Source: Ulva prolifera
Taxonomy: Eukaryota; Chlorophyta; Ulvophyceae; Ulvales; Ulvaceae
NCBI GenBank assembly: GCA_023078555.1
Contig: CM041196.1
Coordinates: 7,327,985-7,391,984, forward strand
DNA: 64,000 nt
Reading direction: 5' to 3'
A program made the position numbers and the translations under genes. This document shows, one piece after another, positions 37,116 to 49,276 of the stretch. Positions within the stretch are counted from its first letter, which is position 1, and every line of letters begins with the position of its first letter. Under the pieces are notes generated by a model. That model was not told the origin of the DNA, did not search any database, and saw only the letters and a list, made by a program, of their open reading frames with translations.

Positions 37116-37722
37116 ATGGCAGATTGCCATTCGACATGCCAAGTAACCCTCACAGCCAATTCAAGCTTCTTGCCCATCACAGTTTTCGCCACTAGCTGCA
37201 GAAGCTTGGATCTGATGCCGCACCGTGCAGCCAGGTGCACCTGTAGACATGATGGCGACCTGTACCTCAAGGGTGAGCAGGACATCGTCACATTGCATTA
37301 CTGGGACGAGCTGATGTGACACCGGCATCACTGCACTCCTTGAAGGTACGTCAAGCACGTTATGGTGCGTTGCAGTAGCAGTGCAACACTCCCGCTTGTG
37401 CTGTGTCTACGAGACCAACTGCAAACAGTCTCCATGCACAGGCTAGTGTGCTACAACTCTGGACACCATCATGCCATCGATGACAATCATGTGATCCTGC
37501 GGACACATGTTCAGAGCACCGATTGCCCACGCGTGATGTATAAGTGGGCAGGACCAATGATATACATTGTTTCTTCACTGTAATGATGCAAAGCAAAAGA
37601 ATGAGCTGCGACAGATTGCTGAGGTGGTGACAGGGGCAGACGAACAGCGGCTCGCTGCACGAGAAACGAACCAGCAAGAAAGCGCAGACAGCGTGCTGAG
37701 CACGGAACAGACAAGTAGCTAA
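37116..37722 (+). CDS. possible small hypothetical gene divergent from MED7
   Basis: Weak candidate. The segment 37594-37722 reads as a hydrophilic helix (QKNELRQIAEVVTGADEQRL) ending in a Ser/Thr/Glu-rich tail and TAA, with composition unlike the surrounding non-coding frames. Upstream frames from an ATG at 37116 (MADCHSTCQVTLTANSSFLP), and a short frame ending at a GTACGT donor near 37348, could be earlier exons. I could not join them in phase with confidence. It would be divergently transcribed from MED7 across ~105 bases. No family recognised. Confidence 0.25.
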
Positions 37723-38584
37723 CAGCTTGCACAATGCTGGGCTGACTTGCTGTACAGGCACGCTGTATTCTCATTGATACAAGAGTTGACGGCTGTCAAC
37801 CGTTCACATAGGATCGCACCCGCCCACCGCCCTGGCGATCACTGACGCTAGTTGCAATTGGAGCAGCGGAACCGGAGGGGGCCGGAGCTGTGGTTGCAGG
37901 GACAGCAGGCAGGACAGCCTCGTCGTCGCTGGAGCTTTCCAGGTCCACCAGGTGGGTGGGGGCGGCATGATGAGCCGCGCAGCCGGATCCATTCGAAGGG
38001 GCGGCCTGGAAGCCCCACAGCACGGCAATTAAGTCCAAGAGCGGCGAGCACCGGATGCAGCAAGCGGGCAAGCAGAATACAGTAGCTTGTACTGCTGGGT
38101 TTGTGCTTTACATGAGCGGTTTCAATTGGCGAGCTTGTTCACAGCTGCGGCGCCGCCGGCGTCATACTGGCCCTTCCCGCCCGCCGCCCGGGCAGTATGA
38201 GGGCAGGTCTGAACGTCAGACCGTGTAGACCCCGCTGAGAGCAGGTTCATGCTTACGTTTCTAGCACATCTTCTCGTGAACAAGACGTCACAATGCCGGC
38301 GCAGTGCAGCAAAAATGTTTTCTATACCAGCATTACATGATTCAGCCCTGCCCTGATCCCAAGCACAGCCACTGATGACAGGTTTCTGCACCCAAGAAAC
38401 TCAGATCTACAGGCATCAATGCTATGATGGCCTGCAACCGATGCAACCTATATCCACACCAAACGATGCACAGCAATGTGTGCACTGCTCTGAAGCCGCA
38501 TCATCACCACGGACCGAGCTTGCACTCTGCACACTGTGGCGCATGAACACCTCAGCCTTTACACAAATTGCAGGCATGACTCCA
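37723..38584. other. stretch without a secure gene
   Basis: A minus-strand frame at 37796-38071 ends in an acidic, Ser/Ala/Pro-rich sequence (LVDLESSSDDEAVLPAVP). It could be a 3' exon of the F-box gene to its right, but no join could be shown. The rest has nothing recognisable. Confidence 0.3.
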
Positions 38585-40008
38585 TCACGCAGGGTCCATA
38601 TATGCAAGCAGAATGGGTCGGGCATGGCAAGCTATGCTGTTTGTGCATGCTCCAGGACCATCCTGGTGACATCCAGCTGGCAGCCCTGGTGCAATGAGCT
38701 CCAGATGCCCAGCGCCATGGATTGAGACCATGGAGTTGTGAGCAGCTCCGCGGGTGTGAATGACACCTGCACTGACCAGCCGTTGCATTGTTCCCATCTC
38801 TGACACACGGGGCCGTGCATGGCCAGCCCAGCGACGACCGACCCATGGCTTGGGCTTCATGTTCAAGCAGTTCAGAGGTGCGTCCCAGACAGTGACGTGC
38901 AAAAACAAGAAAACACCCCCACCGAGGTGTGATTCTACATCAAGCGGCATGCAGCAGATAGAAAGCCGGGTGAGCTGGTTCGGCAGCAGTTGCGCAGCTG
39001 CCGGTGAGAGGTGGGGCCGCACTGAGGACATGCGATCATGGGTGCGCCACCCTGCCAATGGCTGCAGCTCCCCCAGACGCCAGGTGCGTACGCTTACAGC
39101 GGATCTACTGCTTGGCCATGAGGCCAGCATGGCTTCTAGCTGCAGCAGCCCTCGCCACGCACATGGTGCACACATGTATGTGCTCGGTTCACATGCACAA
39201 TCACTGTCAGGAGCGACGCTAGGGCTGTCTGAGTTGGCAGGCGGCAGCTCTGGAATGTCAGCTTCAGCGCTATGTGTGTTCGGCTGAGATGCTGCATGAC
39301 CCGTAGACTCGATGTAGTCAAACCTGCTGCGGGCTGACTGCTCGGATGCACTGCCAGTCACAGTAGGTGATGGCCTGCATATGCAAGTGATGAGGAACTG
39401 CATGGCGGCAATCAGGGCCAGCGGGCCTGCGTGCAGGTCGATGAGGCGCACAAGGTCCTCCAGGTTTGCACACGCCCCTGCGAGTGCCAGCTGGTGAGCC
39501 TGCCAGTCGCGGATGGACACGTGTACGACAGCAGGCTCATCCCAGAGACGAAACGCCTGCCACTTGGAGCCTGAGCGTTGCTGTGGGCAGTTGGCGCGGC
39601 TGAAGTCAGCGTGCATTCTGAGAAGTATGGTGTTCATTCTTCCATGTCTCTCACCGTACCGCTGCTTCCACGTCTGCTCGTTCGCCGGGCTCTACAGTGT
39701 ATCGGCAGCGTGACAAAAAAGCGCACAGATAACAGTCAGGTCATTAGACACCGAGGGTGTGAGGACGGCCGGGACTGCCAATAGTACTGGGTCGACGGTT
39801 GCCATGTTGACTATCAGCCTACCTCCAATAAGCAGCACCATCTTTGTTTGTACACGCTCTCCCATGTCAGCTCTACGCCCTCATACAGTGATTTGTTGCA
39901 CATTTGAAGGGCCGCGACGAACTCGCCTCGGAGGTGATGGGCTATCCGTGTCACAACGTCGCCAGGCAAGCTGTCCAACTGGGTACCGGATGTTGGGACG
40001 GACATCAT
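38585..40008 (-). CDS. F-box protein (3' end uncertain)
   Basis: Exon 1 (39823-40008) starts MMSVPTSGTQLDSLPGDVV and contains a complete F-box: LDSLPGDVVTRIAHHL, then ALQMCNKSLYEG and WESVYKQRW. F-boxes bind SKP1 and place the protein in an SCF ubiquitin ligase as substrate adaptor. Exon 2 begins at 39691 after a TAG acceptor, in phase, with SPANEQTWKQRYGERHGR, then RRSGSKWQAFRLWDEP-like sequence and a Leu-rich helix (LVRLIDLHAGPLALIAAMQ). The same frame stays open to 38585, but its later part looks non-coding. A GTGCGC donor near 39448 may end exon 2, and 37796-38071 could be a later exon. The substrate-binding domain is therefore not identified. Confidence is high for the F-box and low for the C-terminal half. 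Confidence 0.6.
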
Positions 40009-40961
40009 AACGACACCGAACTATGTAGATGCCTGCTACGCTCGTTGGTACACGCAAGAGGTTGACAAAGAAAACAGGTGCGCAATGCGCGCTGCTCACA
40101 TAACGCACAGCACCTCTCCCAAAGGGAGGTCCGTGTCGGAGCACGGCCTGCAGCGACAATGAAGTAAGCATGCAGACTCATCATTCTGACGTTATCATAC
40201 CTGGCCGCTCCTGAGGGAAGGTTCACGACGCTGGGTCGTCCCAGCAGTGGCCCTTGGATTCGTCTGGCGAGGCTTAGACATGCATTGCCCGCCAAGTACG
40301 CCGAATCGTGAAGTGATCTTCCAATGCATCGCTGCAGCCTACATTTGGGACCGCTGTAGTGGGAGAGGTGGGAGTTGGACATCACGGCACACACTGCATG
40401 TGTTTTCCTTCGGTGTGGTTGTGCTGTGAACATTGGCGTTCGTACAGTGCATGGTACCTGCCAATCACCTGGTGCAGAATCCAGCTATTGAGCGCCGTTC
40501 GGTGGCATCACTGCCGCAGATTTAGGCAACACTTGTGTTGTTGACCTGAAAAGCATTGTGCTGCGGGAGCTGGCGCATGCCCTGCTCCGATCTCGCACAT
40601 GTCCGAACGCGCAGTCAGTGGGACGGGGGGAGATCCAACGTATGCCACTTCAGACTGCCATTGACATAGTGTATCAGATTTCTATGTATCTGTGTACACA
40701 TAGAGTATGAGGGCATCTTCACTGCTTGGCACTTTGCACCGCCTGCAGTCTGCCTGGTGGATGTCGACGAGTATGGCGGAGGCCTGATCAATTCCGAACG
40801 CATCTTTTCCTGCTATAGTCTCGATGCTGACTCCGACATGGATTGTGGCAACGCCTTCGTGACCACATTCTCGTCATCGAGTCCTGAAGAAGCAATGAGT
40901 CACAGTGTCGGGAACATCCGACACTCAAGTTCGGCGCAGTCACCAACAGAGCCTGTTGCAG
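40009..40961. other. intergenic stretch
   Basis: Upstream of the minus-strand F-box gene and of the weak coiled-coil gene to the right. A plus-strand frame at 40757-40966 is Ser/Asp-rich and may include a 5' exon of that gene, but no start could be fixed. Nothing else recognised. Confidence 0.35.
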
Positions 40962-41313
40962 GCTAGCGAATTTGAAATCTACAATCAAAAGAATCGGAGA
41001 CGCGTCACGAAAGGGTAGACTCATGCGGCGTGAGGCGCAAGCCAACGTGCTAGAGTTGTCGAAGGAACTGAACGAGGTGAACATGAACCTTCAGGCTATT
41101 TTCATGCAGCTCAGGTATGCATCCGCTCTTATCGTTGAATCAAAACAGCGCTCAGGAATCGAATTGCCAAAAATTCTGTGACCTGCACTGCAGTGATATT
41201 GACACAATGGTGTCCAAGGCAGAGCTGCGGAAGTGACAACTCAGATCGACAAGACCCAGATGTCCTTGGGTGAAGCTATTTCTAGATTGTATATGAGTAT
41301 GAACGTGTGGTAG
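40962..41313 (+). CDS. small coiled-coil protein, 5' partial
   Basis: Two exons, 40962-41114 and 41223-41313, join in phase 2 across a GTATGC donor and an AG acceptor. The first follows a TTGCAG acceptor. The product reads LANLKSTIKRIGDASRKGRL, then REAQANVLELSKELNEVNMN with LQAIFMQLR, then AAEVTTQIDKTQMSLGEAIS and RLYMSMNVW before the stop. It is strongly helical with hydrophobic heptads and is followed by no other domain. At least one upstream exon is missing. The size and layout resemble small coiled-coil subunits of trafficking or ciliary complexes, but I recognise no family, so no function is assigned. Confidence 0.4.
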
Positions 41314-43311
41314 TACGGACGTGTATATTTTGCGTTTTAGCTGCAGATCTCTTTCCATGTGAATGCGGTAGAGCGATAGTCAACATGTTGGGCAGCTTTC
41401 GGGGGAGCATGTAGTCTCTGCTCTCACTTTCCATAGATCTTCATTTGAATACGTTACAACGTGATGTAAAGAGTTTTCGATGATGACAAGCATGGACGTT
41501 GGCTGGCTGCCGGTTGTGCAAGGTGGAATGGAATTATGATATTCTGATCGTCCGGTCATGCGCTACCCACAACATGATGAATGAACTATCTCCACAGGTT
41601 CAGATTGGATACAAACAAGCCCAGTGTAAGGGAGCATACGTCACTGCGATGTACAATGGCTCATGCTCCAAATCAACATCGCTAGCACTCACCGTTGCGT
41701 CATCTAGCCTGTGTGAGCATGCCATGATGCGTCCCCATCACTACACTGATCACATGATTCGCGCAAACGATGGTCGTGTGGCTGTAATCTGATGCTTGCT
41801 GTAGTGCCTGTGGTGGGCAAGGCTCATGTCGCGGATTGGCCACACTTAGGTTGACGTCCAACCAGCAGAACTATCAGCTGTGGCGGTAAGCAGCCTATGC
41901 TGCGTTCAAGCGCCTCTGCCCAGTATGCAGATCTTGATATGTACTGTTGCCCACAAACAGTTGTGCGACACAAGCTGATCACATACACGCTGCAAACTTG
42001 CATACTTCGCCGACGTTGGTCAAGGACAGCCCTTGCAAAAATCAAATCGATGGCTGTGAGGTTTGGCTGTGGTGGGCGGGCGGGTGCCCGAGCTGGAGCG
42101 ACACACTCATGAGCGATGAAACAGATGCTGGGGACGTCGCGGCGACGCAGGCTGCTTTGCTAGCTGCCTAGCAGCAGGCCTCTCTTCTTTGAATCGCAGT
42201 CACTGTGTGCACATGTGCCACAGCAGGCCAAACACACTGTTATCAGCCTGCAGCCCAAATCCTACACCTAGGCATGTTTGGCTGATGTGACAGAGCCAAT
42301 CGAGGCCGGCTTGAAGCACAGGCTGCTGGCGCTGCTGAGCGTATCGATCAATGGTATGCGTGCTGATGTATCCGTGCTGCCATGGTTCCTGTTGACGCCC
42401 CCCCAAGTGTGGGGGCTCTTGGTCACTGAGGGACGTCATGGACTGCCTGGTAATGGTCAATGCGGTGTGGAGGCCATGCATGCTGGCCACTCCTGCACCC
42501 GCGTGGGGCTCAGTTTCTTTTCGTGTGCGTCACAAGTTCTCTTGGATGTGCGGCCGGATTCTGGCCGCCTCGGCGCTTGAGCCGGGCCTCGATTCTCAAC
42601 CTTGCATGCATGCAGAGCATCGCGCACACGGGTCAAAGGTAGACCCCGGCCCAAGATGAGGCGCCAGCTGTTAGTGCATTAATATGACGCTACTGTTGGC
42701 TTTGCACCCTTGAGTTGCCCGGGATGTGTGTGGTGCAGCGCGACGCCTAGCCTCCTGATAGTGTTCAAAAGCCTGTTTGAACTGTAGGGATCACTGATCA
42801 CTGGCATGCTCGAATGCAGACTTCCATGCTACCATGCTTTGACGAGCCTGAGCGACTATACTGCTGCCTGAGCACTGCCAGTAGCGTAGAACGTCTTGAT
42901 AGACCCCTATCTGATGCTTCGGGGCTGGTCTGCGCTCTTGTGGCTACAAGCGTTCCTGAGTACACGCCTCAGCCGAGCTCGGGACGACGAGACAAGCACC
43001 GAGACTGCAAACAGATGTGTCGAGGGCAGGGTATGCCTTTTGAGCGGTGGAGATTGCTTTGCTGTGTTTGAATCAAGTTCATCTTTCAGCTCGGCTACAA
43101 TCTTTTAAGCACAGCAGCGATCAGGTGCCCACGCAACGCAGCACAGCGCTTGTCAATGCGACAGGTTCCTTGCCCGCACGGCAACGGTAATTCATTTCCA
43201 AGCTGTAGGCTGCTGTCAGCAGCTATCAAATATAGTTAACACCGCGCCTCTCACCCGCGCCTGTCCCGACATTCAAACGAACGCCTGTGGAGCACATCCC
43301 GATCAGGCGCA
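41314..43311. other. 2-kb gene-less stretch
   Basis: Only short frames on both strands. A plus-strand frame at 42110-42171 ends in a helix-like MSDETDAGDVAATQAALLAA but has no partner exon. The right end must hold the promoter of the DoxX-like gene. Confidence 0.4.
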
Positions 43312-44222
43312 ATGGCGTACATGGACTGGCTCGGCCGTATACTCTTCGCTAGCATATTTCTCACAAGTGGTTTCGTACGTCCTGTCCTCCAGTGCAGATC
43401 TCGCATCATATTTGTACATCCGCCAGCCATGCCAATCATGAGCGCGAAGGTGTGTGCAGATGAAGCTGTCCAACTACGAGGCAGGGACTGGTGGACCTGC
43501 AATGCCAGATGTTGCCACAAAGCTAGACTCAGCGATTAAAACCATCACTAGCAATGTTTCAAACCTGAACTTCACGTATCGTGACGTGCAACCATACTAC
43601 CAAGAGTTGTATTTGTTCGCAATTCTACTTGAGATTGGGGGCGCCGTGGCGTTTATTGCCGGCTTTGACATTGGAGCGTATGCTTTGGTGCGCATTCACA
43701 TTCTTATTGCATGTCTGACTCCACAATCTCCTCTCTCGTGACCCTGGCTATAATGCATGCCCAGCCTGCCATTATTTGCACCCCGTCCAGTGACTGGGAG
43801 TCGATGCCGTGCAGATAGCTTTCATTGTTCCTGCTACGTTCGTGATGCATGACTTCTGGAACTCTGCAGAAAGTGACACTGCAAGTCCCGACACCATCAA
43901 CTTCATGAAGGTTTGTCTCTCCACAACAACCTCGCTGGTAGCTACTTTGCCATTGTCTCCTTGTCTTGTGCACCCAGAAGGATGTGTATCTTGGACTCGG
44001 TCTCTTCAGAGCAGTGTCACAGCATCATGCATGCGACGATGGCCTCAAGAATGCATTCTCTCACGTCTGCCTTCTAGGACCATCTGTGCACCTCCTAGGA
44101 CCATCTGCGTACTGCAAGCCACCTGCAAAGCTGCCATGCAGAATGTTGTGATTGTCGGAGCACTGCTGATGATCCTCAGCCTGAAGGCCCAGCTGCGCCG
44201 GCGGCGCAGGACGCTGCTGTAG
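43312..44222 (+). CDS. DoxX / HR-like lesion-inducing family membrane protein
   Basis: Four exons (43312-43374, 43460-43687, 43815-43910, 44142-44222) join in phase to 155 residues, the usual size for the plant family. It starts MAYMDWLGRILFASIFLTSG, the conserved first membrane helix. It then has a soluble loop with GTGGPAMPDVATKLD, a second helix ELYLFAILLEIGGAVAFIAG, a third IAFIVPATFVMHDFWN (the family's conserved xDFWN/xDFYN end), and a fourth NVVIVGALLMILSLK followed by a basic tail. Plant homologues are annotated as HR-like lesion inducers and are thought to sit in the ER or other endomembranes; the biochemical role is not established. Three of the donors are GTACGT, GTGCGC and GTTTGT. 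Confidence 0.88.
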
Positions 44223-45803
44223 GTCATGGGTTGCCAACCAGCAAAGACAAGAAGCGATGTGGGGGAACTGACGGCTGCAAACGTCTTTGCAAGATTTCAT
44301 TTCATATGCGTATCGTCTGTCAGCTGTTTATGAGCTCGTGAGCTCAGTTGTGGACGCGCGTGTGTTTGGGGCACTGGCCGACTGCAGTGCATTCCAGCTT
44401 TCCTACCTGAACATGTCACCCGCCAACCATCAGATGACTGTTTCTTGCCAGTGTGCGCTAGAGCAGTGGCTGCAGAAAGGGGCTGTCCCAGCGAGGCCTG
44501 CCCATGGAGTCATATCATGCCATCTGCACGAGCGAAGAAATGGGATGCTGCAATTCATCCCATGGCGACCGGAGCTGTCCAAGACTCCAATCGCAGTGAA
44601 GGCGGTCTTGTTCCTGCGAGCGTGCGCACACGTGGCTGGGTGACTCAGCAAAACTTCGTGTGTCATGGCCCCCGTTGGACTCACATGTAGAAACTCATCT
44701 GCAAGACGCGTACGTGAAATGTGTACAGTGATGTGCGGAAGCAGCTTTGTTTTTGCGACTTGATCGTACAAGTGCTGCCCTCTTGACCCTTGCCTCTCAA
44801 GTTCAGGCTGGGGGGGTGCACAACAGAATTCGCGCCCTGCACTTGAGGCCACAACGCTCGATAGGTAGCCATGGGCTCAACTTCAGGGGCCTGCGCGATC
44901 CATGAAACCTCGGTCTCAGTCAGGCCAATAATGCAACTGTTTTCGCCTTGAGGCACCGAGTGATGAGCTTCAGTTGCCCTGTTGCCACCACACGGAGTGA
45001 CATGCAAATAACTTCGCCGACAGTGGATCATTGATTTGAGTCACTGCAGGGTTGTGAACAGCCCTGGAATGGCAGGCGCTGCATCATCCAGGTCCTAACA
45101 GCTCGAGTGCACCCTGTGGCCGCATCTGTTGTGCGTCGCTGGCTTGGCAGTAAGCAGTCGAGCTGCGCGTGCCTCCACATCGCTCCGGCTCGACTGCCAG
45201 GCCTCAGTAGCCATGCAGGTGCCAGCTGCTGCGTACATGTGTTGCAACATATCCAATCGGTGGACCTCTTGTTTTCTTGCACTGCATGGTAAATGGTATG
45301 AATGCTTGGGAGAAACGCCCTGTGCTGCTGGCGATGACTGAAGGTGAAATCAGGAGGGATGAAGGGTATGCTATCAGTCCTGGGGAGCACGCCAGCGTTG
45401 CTCTGTTCATTCTTCTGCAGGCCTGCCGTTGCACATGCGAACACGTGACAGTGGGGACCAGTGCCCCGCGCCAGAATACTCCGCCGCTCGCAACCTGAGC
45501 GTCACGTTTTCAATGTACTCCGATTCTGATCATACTGGATGGACTGTACGATAGCAGGATGGTCATGCTGTGTGGACGCCATCGTTGTCACAGCAAACAG
45601 AGTCGGTGTGCCGCTGTTCTGATCTCGAAAATGCTTGATTGAACTTCAGTGAGCGTTCGATTGCTGCTAGCCCCCGGAGGATCTGACGATTAACTTATAG
45701 GTACTGGATTGCGCTGAAACTTTCAGCTGTTGTGACCGAAGGCCACCTCGCCTGGCTGTGTGCCGGAACGCTGCATTCGAGCTTCCCATCGTGCCGGTGC
45801 CCA
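44223..45803. other. 1.6-kb gene-less stretch
   Basis: Overlapping short frames with no domain, splice continuity or homology on either strand. The right end must include the promoter of the gene at 45804. Confidence 0.4.
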
Positions 45804-47887
45804 ATGATCAACACCACAGCTCACAACAGCTGCAAAGTGCCACTATGGCACCACTGTAATGGACGTGTATCTCCCTCTCCGGGCCGACGGGCAGCTAGCT
45901 ATGCGTCGAAAGGTTTCGGGCCACCGCCTCCTCCCAATAAACAAGCAAGCGGTCCCAAGCAGAAACAGCGACCTCGCGGGGAGGAACTCAAGGTCCCGGA
46001 GGTTCTCAGGCCCAAACAGGTATACTCACCATCTCGGCACATCACAATGCTACCGACAGCAGTGCAGCAGGCCCGTGCCATGCACATCACCCCCCCGTGT
46101 TGGACACAGCTCAGAGAGCAGCTACATCCCCAGCTCGGAGCCACAAGCGCCCAAGACCTATGTCAATCTCCTGCTTTCTTTGTCCTTGATCACGCACGAG
46201 CCTTGCAGGAGGCTGAGGATGTCCTGCACAAGTCTCTGGGAGCCTGCAGTGTTGTCTTCCTGGGCGACAATGGAGGTGTGCCCCCGCTCCTACCGCTCAA
46301 AAGACACGCACCGCCGAGTCACGCCCGGCTGGCCAGATCGCAGCATTCACCACGACAGCTGCAAGACTGCTGCAAGCGGCTGCAGAGCTCAACAAGCTGG
46401 CAGCTCAGAAGTTCTCGGGCATCGCGAGGTACACGCCGCTGGACACGGGGATGCTGATCGAGGAGGCGAGTGGGAAGACTCTGGCAGACATCGAGGCGGA
46501 GGAGGGCCGCGACGCCGTCGTCATTGCGGAGGCGTCCGTCATCGAGCAGCTCGCGGTGATGCTGAGGTGTAGCATCGGCACGATGGGCGGCGGCTGGGGA
46601 GCCACAGCACGGCACGCCCTCCCTCCCAGGCCACAGCAGGATTTGCGGCCCCGCCACTGGTCCTGCCACATCAGACAGCCGGTGGACTAGTGGGGATCGC
46701 ATGAATGCCCCGATCTGTCTGTGTGCTCGCCTGAGGTGTGCGCAGGCATTGCGTGCACCTCAGAGCCGCACAGGGTGACCTCTAGCCACACTACCCTGGG
46801 TCAAAGCAACCCTGTGGAGCGTCGCAGCGGGCACAGCACAACGTGAGCGCGCTTGCCGTGTCGTGCAGGTCGGCGTGCTGGCGGCACATGTATGGCGCGT
46901 ACACGGTGTGGATCGACACGGCGCCGGACGCGTCGGAAGACGAAGCGCCGCAGCGCGGGGCGTACGGCGAGGCCGAGGTCCGCGTCGTGATCAAGGACGG
47001 CGAGAGTGTCGGCGACGGCGCCGACCTCGGGGAAGTCGCCGAGTCCGTCGTTGCACAGGTGCCCCCAGCCCCCCTCCCCCTCCCCCAGCCATGATAGCCG
47101 GTTCATATTGCTGGCTCTGCCGTGAAGCGGCCCATGCCTTGAGAGCACATGTTGCCCTCCTCCCCTGCTACCGCCTGCCATTCTCCGCAGCCCAAAGTTT
47201 CTGCTTGTGATCACCACCCGTGTCGCGATGGCACACGCAGCCGCGTGCGTGCGCCATCGCTGGCGCGCGAATCCTCAGCATCGGCAGACATCCCGCAGGG
47301 CACCACCGAGCTCGATCCAAACAGCCGCTGCTCGCGGTGCAGCGCGTGCGTCTCCGCAGCGCACCCGCTGCGCTCACTGTGGCCTCTCGGCGTGTTGATC
47401 CGCCCCTCGCTTCTTCGCCGCGGTCCCACATGGGGCCGGGGTGCCCGTGAGGGCGGCCGTCGTTGCAGCTAGTACCGTACTAAATTAAGTCCATCGACAT
47501 TGTCACGCGTAACGCTGGGTTTCTAGGTACCCAGCTAGGTATATATAATCAGCAGTTTTTGGGGTGACTTTGTAAACAAAAAATCTATTTATTAGGCCTA
47601 GACCCCATGTAACGCTGCCCTTTTTGTCGATGGACTTAATTTAGTACGGTATTACAGATACCTGAACCGCAGCAGCAGGGTGTGTGGCTGCTGAGTGGCT
47701 GAGGGGTGGTGTGCAGGCCGTGCCGGCGCTAATGGGGCTGCTTGAGAAGGACGACCAGTTGCCCAAGGGGAAGCTGCTGTACGTGAAGCTCGGCTGCCGC
47801 GGCGACTGGCCCGACATCCAGCCGCCCGATTGGCAGCCGCCAAACCCCTCGCCGCCAGTCAACCCTGTGGAGGTCATCCAGATATGA
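45804..47887 (+). CDS. unrecognised protein with possible transit peptide, 5 exons
   Basis: Exons 45804-46019, 46209-46275, 46344-46566, 46869-47058 and 47717-47887 keep frame and give 288 residues. The start MINTTAHNSCKVPLWHHCNG with SPSPGRRAASYASKGFGPPP is rich in Ser, Arg and Pro and poor in acids, consistent with an organellar transit peptide. The middle has EAEDVLHKSLGACSVV, AARLLQAAAELNKLAAQKF and RYTPLDTGMLIEEASGKTLA. Exon 4 has ACWRHMYGAYTVWIDTAPDA, and the C-terminus has LLYVKLGCRGDWPDIQPPDW followed by a proline-rich tail and VEVIQI. There are no transmembrane segments and no motif I can assign. Phase agreement over four introns and the conserved-looking aromatic residues argue that it is real. 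The last intron carries a 175-bp MITE. Confidence 0.65.
47475..47649. mobile_element. MITE with 25-bp perfect terminal inverted repeats
   Basis: The terminal inverted repeats are 47475-47499 and 47625-47649, perfect over 25 bp (outer end CCGTACTAAATTAAGTCC). TA dinucleotides flank both ends (47473-47474 and 47650-47651), the target-site duplication of Tc1/mariner-type elements. The 175-bp element is AT-richer than the host intron and has no coding capacity, so it is a non-autonomous MITE. It sits in the last intron of the unrecognised gene. Identical repeats imply a fairly recent insertion. Confidence 0.85.
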
Positions 47888-49276
47888 CCACCGATGCAGC
47901 CATGTGTGTGCGCACGAGCAGAGCACGCACACCTGCCTCAATTCCAATTCTGCGACGCGAGGGGGGGCTATTGGGGGGGGGGGGAGGGGATTGTGCCATG
48001 GCCCTGTGATGGCACGATATGCATGTGGGGCTTGCATTCCACTGTGGGGTGCAGCAGGGCCCAGCACCTGAGCAGCAGCTCCATGCGCCCGGCCTGCTGC
48101 CTGTACTGGAGCGGGTGGCGTTCTGGCATGCATGTGCATGCACCGGTGGTGCCCCGGAGCGGGAGTGGGTGCGCGTACAGCTGATACAGCAGGGCCACTT
48201 TGCCCCCAAGAGATTCTGCAGAGTGGGCAGACTGTCTGGCCTCGGTGACTGCGGCCATGCATGCTCTGACTGCCCCCAAGAGATTCTGCTGCCTGCTGGG
48301 GGCGCTTGATCATGGCTGAGGGTCGGGAGCATTCAACTCTGGCGGCACCCTGCAACATTAGTGTCACCGCCTGCCTCTGAGAATACGGCGCGGCTAGTCG
48401 CAAAGCCTTCTCCCAGCTACTACCTGGCGTGTAATAAGCTCAGAGGCATCCCGCATATGCACCCCGCAGGGTCCAGGGTTGCCAGTCATAAGCTGGGCTT
48501 GTATACAGCCGATGGTTTGCACCAGGCTCATGAGTATGTGATACGTCATCAGACCACACATTAGTTCTGAAGCCCAGGGGGACCACACAGGACATACGTC
48601 ATACTTTGTATGGCCTGATGACTCTCAACTGGAATTGTACGACAAGCATCGGGCTGCAGCGGTGCTCCCAGCTCCGCCGGTGCCAGCTTGGCTATATCAC
48701 CTTTAGAATTGGCTTGTTCAGGCAAAGGGGATCGCAAGCGCGGATGGGAAGCGCTTCCAAGCGGGTAGCTTGCGACGCGCCAGCGCATATTTGCGAGTTC
48801 CGGAATCTGTAATTCATTATAATGAGTCAGGACACGGAAGCGCAAGAGAAGACCAGGCTGTCTGTGTTACGGACTTGAGGTTGCCAGCAGAGGTCTGCTT
48901 GTTCATGTGAGCAAGGCGGGTTTGACCGTCTGGTGCCTCGCGAGGGTGGCGCTGTCGAGTAGGGCGCTCCGTGCACGATGCGAACTGCCACGCAAACACA
49001 CGTCACGCACTTGTGATGTCCAGCACACAGGACATGCATATCTCGCATGGACACGAGGACACTACACCGGTCGCAGTGGGCTCATGGTGATCTTTGTCTG
49101 ACCGCCTGGGCGCTTTGGCCGGTGGACGCTGTGCAGCATGCATTGTGTACGCCTGTAATACCACGCGCCAAGCCCCTTCACTGTGGTGCAGCCGCATGCG
49201 GTACCCACTGTGATGCAGTCGTGGCACCAGGGCATAAACGGTGTCTGTGTCCACCTCATTCAAGTTCCACTTGCAG
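47888..49276. other. 1.4-kb stretch without a secure gene
   Basis: Includes a G12 run at about 47973, a 19-nt direct repeat at 48201 and 48271, and short frames only. One or more 5' exons of the phosphatase gene to the right should lie in its right part, because the first exon recognised there begins at a splice acceptor, but I could not identify them. Confidence 0.4.
48201..48289. repeat. 19-nt direct repeat, 70 bases apart
   Basis: TGCCCCCAAGAGATTCTGC occurs at 48201-48219 and 48271-48289, in non-coding DNA. No other copy noticed. Confidence 0.75.
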
